NCBI GenBank assembly: GCA_008973525.1
Contig: WACJ01000328.1
Span: 1 to 64,000, forward strand
Direction of reading: 5' to 3'
DNA from: Stenopsyche tienmushanensis
Taxonomy: Eukaryota; Arthropoda; Insecta; Trichoptera; Stenopsychidae
DNA: 64,000 bases
The translations under genes were made by a program, and so were the position numbers. This document shows, in pieces, positions 55,882-64,000 of the stretch (the first letter of the stretch is position 1; every line of letters begins with the position of its first letter). The notes under the pieces were generated by a model. It was given only the letters and a program-made list of their open reading frames with translations, searched no databases and was not told the DNA's origin.

Positions 55882-58800
55882 CTCGAACATTGTTAATCAT
55901 TTGCAGAGGAAGACAAGTGTCTTGTGTAATTGACAACCGGATTGTAGTGCGGCTCTTGGGGATGCCAGGGACAAGTTTGACAAGAACATGTCAAATGTGC
56001 GCAACATGTTAATAAATTTAGGAATGCAAATTGATGCAAATTAAAACCTCTTTTTGACATTATTTTTTCCTGTCGTCGCTCAACAGTTGGAATACAAAGT
56101 AAGGCGTTTTAATAACCAGTTTGCTCCCTTGTTATTTCACTTATTTAAAAATAAATCAAAGTGCATTAAAACCAATACCAACAAATGGTCTTTAAAAATA
56201 TCCAATACTTGAATACTCGTTAGTATATAATGGTGATTTTTTTTAAAATTTCTAGTCTAATAACTCAAAATTGCACAAAACATAATTTATTTTGTTTATT
56301 GAATATTTAGATTCAATTTGGAACAAACAAACGTTGTGAAAAATTAAAATCGCATGGCAACTATCCTATGAAAATCTGTATTTTTACGAATTTTAATGGA
56401 AAATCAACCGAAAACTGCCGAAAAAATTAAGATTTTACAAAAGATGCTTAGAGCATTGAAATACATAAAAATCCCGGGCCGGCTAAAATTTCATTATATT
56501 AATATAATAATATCATCCAAAAGATCCTCTTATGATCGCAAATTCAATGCAATCACACATCTGTGCCTGCAATGATAAGTCATTTCGATTCATATGGATT
56601 TAATGAATGTTGTTTCAAGAAACTAAATAAACAGAATAAACTATTCTAGACACAAAAACATAAAAAACAGACGATTTCTAATTTAAAAAATGTCTTCGAG
56701 AGACGAATTCAAATTTGAAATTTTTGACTCAAAAAGAAAAATTTTTGTTCACCTAATGGATTCACCGGAAAGTACTTAAGAAGTATGCATAGTGTCGATA
56801 ATTAAATGCGGGGACGAAAATGTGTTGGTATAGAGTTGAAAAAAAGAAGATTACTAGAAGATACATCAAGAAAATGCAATACCTTCAATCTTTTCGAATA
56901 TAAGGGCTTAATTTCACACTCTATCGCAATAAGATCCTTCAAAACAAATTATTTTATAGGGAAAGATTTGTGCATTTATAAACGTATTTGTTGTTTAAGG
57001 GCATATTTATCATGTTGATGAGTGCGACTTTGTCTTCAGATATTGAATATTATTTACAATATATTTTATATTAAATATATTAATAAGTGGGAGATTCCTT
57101 TAAGAGTTACAATTTATCAGTAAATTAGCATAAAATTAGATCGATATTTCCTCCATGGAATAAGCAGTCTAGAAGCTAACTGTCGCCCAGTCCTGTGACA
57201 AATATATCAAAATAAAATTAGACATTTCAAATGCGATCACCACTTGCTGAACAAAAAATAAGTCTGGACTAACACGTAGATGAAAGTGAAGCCAACGAAT
57301 TGAGTGGTGTAGCTGGTGAATTACGGTTGGGGTGGACAAGGGCGTGTCCTGGCGCATTGTTTAGCAGTTGACGAACGACGCGTCACGACGGACGGGACTC
57401 ATCACGTGCTAAGACGATATGCTTCGTCATCCAACCTATTTCAGGAAATCTATTTTTCTTTTCGAAATACTGCCGATACCATTGCCCTTCACGAATCCAT
57501 GTCATTGCTTTAAGACAATTGACAAATTCAAGATCTTACGTTTTGATAAAGCCATTTGCAGTGCAACTGCACTGCCCACGAATCCACCAGAGATAATAAA
57601 CAGGTTGTATTAAATAATATTACCGATTTTGCTTAGTCAAAGATCGAATGCTATTTAGAATTACACATTACATACAATATACATTTATAGTTGACTTAAC
57701 CCACAAACAACATTTTCATTTTAACTATTTTATTACAAACATGTGTATATCCATATCCTCTCAAATCTTTCAATACTTTTAGTTTGTAATCTTAGAAATA
57801 CACTTTTAGCATTTAAATCTATTTTTAGTAAGCCCAAACTGTCACTGTATCATGTAATATTTTAGTATTCTTCCTCAACAACAATGAGTGCATTAAAAAA
57901 CACTCCATATGTCGGAAAATGCATCATATGAATTTTATTTCAAATTTATTTAAAACTTGTACTTGAAAGATGCATCTCCATAGCCAACCTCAATGTAAAA
58001 TAAAACAAATCTTGGCCAAAATTGGCATACAAAACCAGATTCAGGAAGGCATTGGCCCTAAGGTCACAACCTCCATAAAATACAAGATCGAGTAACATAA
58101 GATATCGCTTCTTATGAAGATTTTGATATTTTACTACATCACGTTTCCCCAGGAAATTGAAATAATCAAACGAGTGATGCTATTTCGCAAGGTCGTAACA
58201 AGGGCGCGGCAAATCAGGCGCCCGCCACGGGCGCATCTGGGCTTGGGTCGCAAAACGCAGAATGTCGACCAGATCGAGAGTTGCACATGATTTTTTATCG
58301 GAATGAGTTCGTAATGTCAGTGGTCTGAAAAGCGGACCGGTTGGACATATAGACCTTGTGGCTACTCCGTCCTCTTTTAAGGCTTTTTGCGGCATTTTCT
58401 ATGATTTGTACGATCACGAAAGATCACTCAGAGGCTAGGATTTGATATTAGTTGAACTAAGACTTTTCTAATAAAAGTATTGTATCACTTAGCGATAACC
58501 AATTTTTTCCATGTTTGCAAATTCACCGAGAACGTTCACTTGCCACGGGCGATTCGAAGTATTAAACTATTAAATTAATGCGTAATGATAATTATTTTAT
58601 GAATATTCCTATTGAGTTAACAGCATCAGTGTAGTGGATTAGATCTTGAACGAAAAAATGAAAAAATCTGACGTAATAGATAAAATGATGATTAGCAAAA
58701 TGATTAATAACCTTTAACTAATCGTGATCATTTTTTGAATTAAGGAAATGTTAAATTGTGAATTTTTCGTCGAAGAAGACAAAATTTTGAAGATTCCTAT

Positions 58801-61392
58801 ATTTGACAGTATTTCTATTTATTTGACGTTCAGCCAAAAATTAGCTCCTTAATCTCGACTTCAATAAAGATAAGTCATACTCTATTATCACAAAATTAAT
58901 TTTAGCAAGATCATTCAACCTTTGAGCATGTAATACATTATTTGCGCTTAGAATTGAATCAAATAAAAATAATTCAACCCCAAAATATTAGCGTACTTCC
59001 GTCACCGCTCCATTACCTGACGAGCATTCATCAAAACAGGGGCGTTCAAACTATTGGTCGTTATTAATGATCAGTCATTTTTATTTGCATTATTATGACA
59101 TTCATAGGCTGAAAAAACGCATTTTTCTCCAACCGAAGGGACGATGTCGGAATTAATTCAGTATCAAAATTGTACGCGTTTTATTAATATGTACGACGAG
59201 CAGGCTTTTAACCACAGGGATGGAGTGTGATCACTCAATTTTGATGTATGTTTTCAAATCCATATTTCAATGTCAGCATAAAAAATGTGAAGCCTGGAGG
59301 CCATGCGGCATACCTTTCAATTCAGTTTTTGTCCCTGAACGAAGCCACGGCGTAATGTTTTGTTCACGTGAGTACTTACAGGACTGTAATTTACCTACAG
59401 GTGCATTGTTGATTACTACCATATTTTCACCTGGTAGCTGTTAATATCGAAATTATTGTGGAAGGAACGTGTCTATTGACAAGCCATGGCGGTAATCGTG
59501 AAATTATTCCATGCTATGTACTAACAATTCATATTATGATAAGGGAAATTAAAATCGTCCAATCACATGTCGATTTAATTTATTCAATCGATTTTTATTA
59601 ACCAATTAAATTAAGCTTATTATTATTATTTTAAATCCAACAACAATGTCGCCACAGCCGGTTGGCTGGCAGATGTTTGTGGGCGTGGTCAACAATCCAA
59701 TACTCATAATATACATCCACGATATCTTCTTATCTCTCATATATCCCTCTCCCGAAGCTTGAGACTCTCCCTAAAAAAGCGCAATGCGAAAGAGATAGCG
59801 CTATATCTGACACCTGAGCGCGAAAAAGACGCACTAACTTTTATACAAACAATAGAATCCCTTTGTCTAAATGAAGATTTATTGTCCTTCGTGCTGCATA
59901 GGAAGTGTGTGTGTTTCCTTTAATTGAAGCTCATTTATATGTGTATTTCTTTGCTGTTAATGTATGTATAATTTTAACTTGCCGTATGTATTTGACAGAA
60001 GCTCGACAACAGCTGCATGAGCTGCCTCGAAAATTAATAATCTCATATCTGAAGACCCAATTTAAATCGAAAATATAAACTAAGCCACACAAAAAACATA
60101 TAAGAGATCTATAGAGCTTCTTAATTATAAATATAACCGATATGTCATCAAGAATGAACATAATTTCCATTAATTATCAACATTAAAAGACATAATGGCA
60201 ACAACGATTTTAAAAATGAAAGATCAAGACGATCTTGACATTTGATCATTTATTATGCAAAAATCAAATAATTTTGAATTTCCAAGCATTTTAACGTCAA
60301 CTAAAACTATCTTCGTTCAGCAATCAACTTTAGACACACATCGAATGTATTTATTAAAAAATGATGAAGTAATGTCAATGAGACAGTTTTAAATGTGAAA
60401 AATACTACAGAAGAACACAAAGCAAGCAAGTAATGTGTAACTGTAATGTATGTGCCAATTCGACAAGCAGACACCAACCACCAATGCTTCTTATTGGAAA
60501 GACGAAGTTCAAGATGCTTAAAAAACCTAAGACATCTAATAAATAAATGTGTAAAAAAACGATTTCTCGGAAGTAAAAGAGGCATCCATTAGTTGAATAC
60601 TTAAACGTGATTAAGAAATTAATAAGTTTTAAAATATGAATATGATTGATAATATTGGATCTACCCGAACAAGTGTTTCCAGCTTTAATCCATTTTAGAC
60701 TTAAAAGCTCTGATAACAGCATGCTTATTTTTTTTTTTACTCTAAATCATATTTAATGCATATCATCCAACTTAGTAATGACTTAGTAATGATCTGCATG
60801 GGTCATAATCTCTGTTCTAGCGCATGAAAAATAATTTCACTGATTTCATTTGGATGTGATGATGGCCTCCATATTTTTTCAAATTTGAATATTTAGTCTT
60901 CGATTTGGAATATTCTGATGGTCAAAATTTCCACAAAGAAGCAAAGTATGGACAGTTTGTAAATATAGAGCAAATAATATGGAAACCCAATGGAGATGAT
61001 TGATAAAATGGTGGCAATTTACAGAAAATCTACCCGTTTATACCACAAAATTAAATTTTATAATAATCAACTTTAAAATTTAATGAAAGTATCTCGAATG
61101 GTGGAAGATACTGGCATTTCAGATTTCATTTCAGAGGAGCAGTTATGAATTCATAAATAACTGGATATATTAAGACATTAAAATTTAGTCACATAGATTA
61201 TGCAATATGGATTTCGAAAATTGTTTTCAAGAGCATATTTAATAAAAGTGGTGTCAAGAAAAGTTGCAATCTCTCCAATATTTTTTTCAATATTTGATTA
61301 TATAAAAAGAAGCTTCAATCTATCATAAAGCTCTTGAGTTCATAGTGAAGTTAATTTAAAGATTAACAAATCAGGCAAAAAGTTCGTAATTT
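55882..61392. other. noncoding stretch with a few GC-richer patches
   Basis: GC-richer patches lie at 55900-56000, 57300-57420, 58190-58400 and 59640-59850. The 58180-58395 minus frame (71 codons, containing LRFATQAQMRPWRAPDLPRP) lies in the GC-richest of these and might be coding, but has no recognised relatives. 57316-57513 is open on plus. The rest is AT-rich without supported features. Confidence 0.3.
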
Positions 61393-61925
61393 GAATTTCG
61401 TATTTTTATAAAGCATTGCTTTTTAATAGAAAAAGATATTATTCAAGCAAAACAATGGCTTATCAAATGATATTTAGATTCTGCTCTATCGAGGCAAATG
61501 GTGGAGAAGTGCTGCTACAAACACCGATGATGCTGAACGCTCTGGTCGCCTAAATTCGGCACTTGTTCCAAAAACATTAAAAAAAAGTACACTAAATAGT
61601 TTTGGCCGATTATAAATTAAAGTTATGTGAGGCAGTGTATTCACTATTTGCATCAAAATTTATCCACGAGAAGGCTGTGTTCGAAGTGAGTAGCGCATTT
61701 TCTCACAGTCCATCAAATCAGAGCGCTGTTTGGAACTGTTTCAGCGCAATAAAAATGATTTTTGCAGCAACCGCTGAAAGCCGCCCAAGACGATCAAAAA
61801 CGCAAATGTCATCTAGTAAGGTTTTAGCCTATTTTGCGAACTATCAATAGCGAATATTATATGGCGTTATTAGTGTATCTGACGATAGAAAACGAACTTA
61901 TTTGTATTGTCTATATATTTGTCTT
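61393..61925 (+). pseudogene. irritans-type mariner transposase relic
   Basis: Pieces in order across several frames on plus: EFRIFIKHCFLIEK; IIQAKQWLIK; YLDSALSRQMVEK; TNTDDAERSGRLNSALVPKT; VH, a stop, then IVLADYKLKLCEAVYS; RRLCSK and VAHFLTVHQ; SERCLELFQRNKNDF; ESRPRRSKTQMSSSKVLA; TINSEYYMALL. This matches Himar1/irritans-type mariners block for block. A deletion removes the segment with the first catalytic aspartate (MDETW). Nothing recognisable follows TINSEYYMALL, so the other two are absent. Terminal repeats were not found. Confidence 0.85.
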
Positions 61926-64000
61926 TATAAGGTGACGTCTTACTTTCACCCCTAAACATTTAAAATAGATTTATTCAGCAGCAAACTCATTGCCATCGTT
62001 CAAATCAAAAGTTGATGTATCCAATAACAATGTATTAGCATTCTAAATTGATAACATTTGGTCTGAAGGACTCTGCAGTGGAAATAAAACCACTAATTAA
62101 TATATGTACTAACACACAGAAGCTTATGAATTATTCCAGGCGTATATGAAGTCACCAAGCATTGCATTTCATTATAAAAAAAACTCCGCATTTGAAAACA
62201 TTTTTATCATCCATTATGAAATAGCCTACATTTCTCATTGTTTACATTAATCATTCATGGTTCATAAATAGATTATAAAAGGATAAACATCCTTAATTAA
62301 TACAAGCTAATATATGAAACGATCAACGTCCACTTTATAGTTAAGTACGATTTATTAAAGATAAAATATGTTCATTAGACTCACGAGCGTCGAATAAAAT
62401 TATTAATTTAACTAGATGTATCAAATTTAATTCAAATCATGTAATGTATTATTTAAAAATCTCCGAATCTTTAGGTATTTGCTGTTGAATAATTTATTTT
62501 GCAATAACATCCCGATTTTTTGTCGTAATTATTGAATTAAAAAAACCTGTTGTTTTGACCTGTGAAAAAATGCACTTTGCTAATATTCATTCGGGATAAA
62601 TAATTTATAGGCGATTAATTCAAGACACATAATTATAGGTTTGAATGCTTGAAATTTATGCATTTGAGTTTGCGTTGGTGATTTACAGTTTGGTGTCGGT
62701 AATTTTTTATGCCATTTTAAAGCATTGGACTAAGACAAAAAGCACTTTTTTTATTGATGGATGATCACAATCATTGTCAGGTATACACGCGAAAAGGTTA
62801 TATGTAGAAACGCATTTTTTGCCGTTATTAATGTGATATATTGCTCGTTGAAGATTAACGCGTTCCAAATACTGCAGAAAAAATGCTTGGCGCAACGGAA
62901 AAATGAAAATTTGTGAAAATTAATATATTCAGAAATGTCATAGTTTATCATGTTATCATGACTAAAAATGTTTTTTTACCCACGTTCAAATGGGAGGAAT
63001 GAGGAATGGTTTTGAATATTCATACCAATTTAAAAGCGATGTCATGAATTAAAAAGGAAATGTTGCCTCATTCATCAGCCACGACGGACCTCCTTCCAAT
63101 GTTTTTTCTTTGGAACCATGAGAAGTTTCTTTTCTTCGTGTTTATTTTGATTTGATAAAATGAGCCGGTCATATAGCCCCAAACACTCCCAGTCATTATT
63201 GAGGCTCTGCCTCTTTTATGAATTATATTTTTATTTCAATTCAATAGAGCCGTATTTATGCGTTTACATCGGGAAGCATTCTCATACTAAATCTCTTTCT
63301 TGGTATACGTATACACAGAGGAACGTTTTGATAACGACATAAAATTTAATGACAACGATTTGAATCGTTTTTTCATTAATAAGTATTATGGATGGCTATT
63401 ATAAATTAGATTTACGATGATTAATTCAAAGGGGCTGGTACAGACGTTGGTTAACTAATTTCGTGTATGTTTTCCATGACCGTTAAGTACAAGAAAATGT
63501 GTCTTATGATTGCTCTCCTATATTTCATTACATTCAATGATTTTGAAATGGTTTTCTATATGCATCCATCAAATAAAATGTATCTAAATGAAATATTTTA
63601 TCCTTGTAATTTTTATGTTTGATACGAGTGTTAAAGAATATGGCAATGATGTTCTAAAAGATTTGGCAGAACAGAATTCTTGTTATTAAAATATGACCAA
63701 TCTAATGAAATTAACTCCATTTCAACATTGTATGCCACAAGAACTGGGGCCCAATTAATAAAATACACGTAGTTTACACGATTATAGGCTAATTTTATCT
63801 TTTATATAGATTTGAATTTGGCCCTAACTAAATAATAACCTTCTGGATGCTAAGCAACGATATATCGCCGATTGTGACGCTAATAAAGACTGCATATAAC
63901 GATCGCCATTGACCCTTTAATGACTTCAAAATGCTCGAGTATGCATAGTTTCTGCGCTAATTATTATAATGCTTTCGTCATTATAATCACTATAATAAAT
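61926..64000. other. AT-rich noncoding stretch to the window end
   Basis: No gene, repeat or RNA structure is supported. Overlapping short frames near 62707-62951 and 63160-63342 are within chance. Confidence 0.4.

Noticed and set aside
1..64000. CRISPR arrays, bacterial operons, phage genes, rRNA genes
   Set aside because: No regularly spaced direct repeats, no tandem genes with ribosome-binding sites and no conserved rRNA segments were seen; everything fits a eukaryotic nuclear locus.

Overview
The window looks like a piece of an animal nuclear genome, most likely an insect. It is strongly AT-rich with small GC-rich islands, has no long open reading frame, no operon-like packing and no ribosome-binding sites, and it carries decayed eukaryotic transposons (mariner, a Tc1/mariner relative, Tigger/pogo, a hAT MITE, a Kolobok-like TTAA element and non-LTR reverse-transcriptase tails). 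The transposase lineages are ones I know mainly from arthropods. I read it as intergenic or intronic DNA around widely spaced genes. No complete protein-coding gene can be claimed from sequence alone.

Layout. 0-6.4 kb holds a phase-compatible pair of minus-strand exons (489-590 with the stop codon, 1987-2052) and several GC-rich islands of uncertain strand. 6.4-17.5 kb is mostly AT-rich DNA, with a homeodomain-site-rich block near 10.5 kb, a CpG-dense island at 14.54-14.68 kb and a perfect 17-bp hairpin at 16.7 kb. 17.6-30.2 kb has scattered exon-like pieces, the best being a minus-strand two-exon arrangement at 29.9-30.2 kb, plus a probable non-LTR tail at 26.4 kb. 32.9-33.9 kb is a TTAA-flanked Kolobok-like element. 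37.8-38.5 kb is a dead mariner on the minus strand. 39-44.4 kb contains regulatory-looking islands with very good matches to the CLEAR/M-box, RFX X-box and Rel/kB motifs. 46.2-47.9 kb is a stack of dead transposons: a Tc1/mariner-type transposase split by a hAT MITE with an exact 8-bp target duplication, followed by a Tigger/pogo relic. 52.8 kb has another non-LTR tail, 53.5-55.9 kb has more minus-strand exon-like pieces, and 61.4-61.9 kb has an irritans-type mariner relic.

How the parts relate. Every transposon is broken (missing catalytic residues, frameshifts, truncations), so none should move by itself. The strongest exon candidates are all on the minus strand, but I recognise none of their products and they may belong to one gene or several. 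I did not find an obviously new multi-gene system. The most informative observations are the nested insertion at 46.2 kb, the TTAA element with its Mutator/Kolobok-type peptide, and the regulatory islands.
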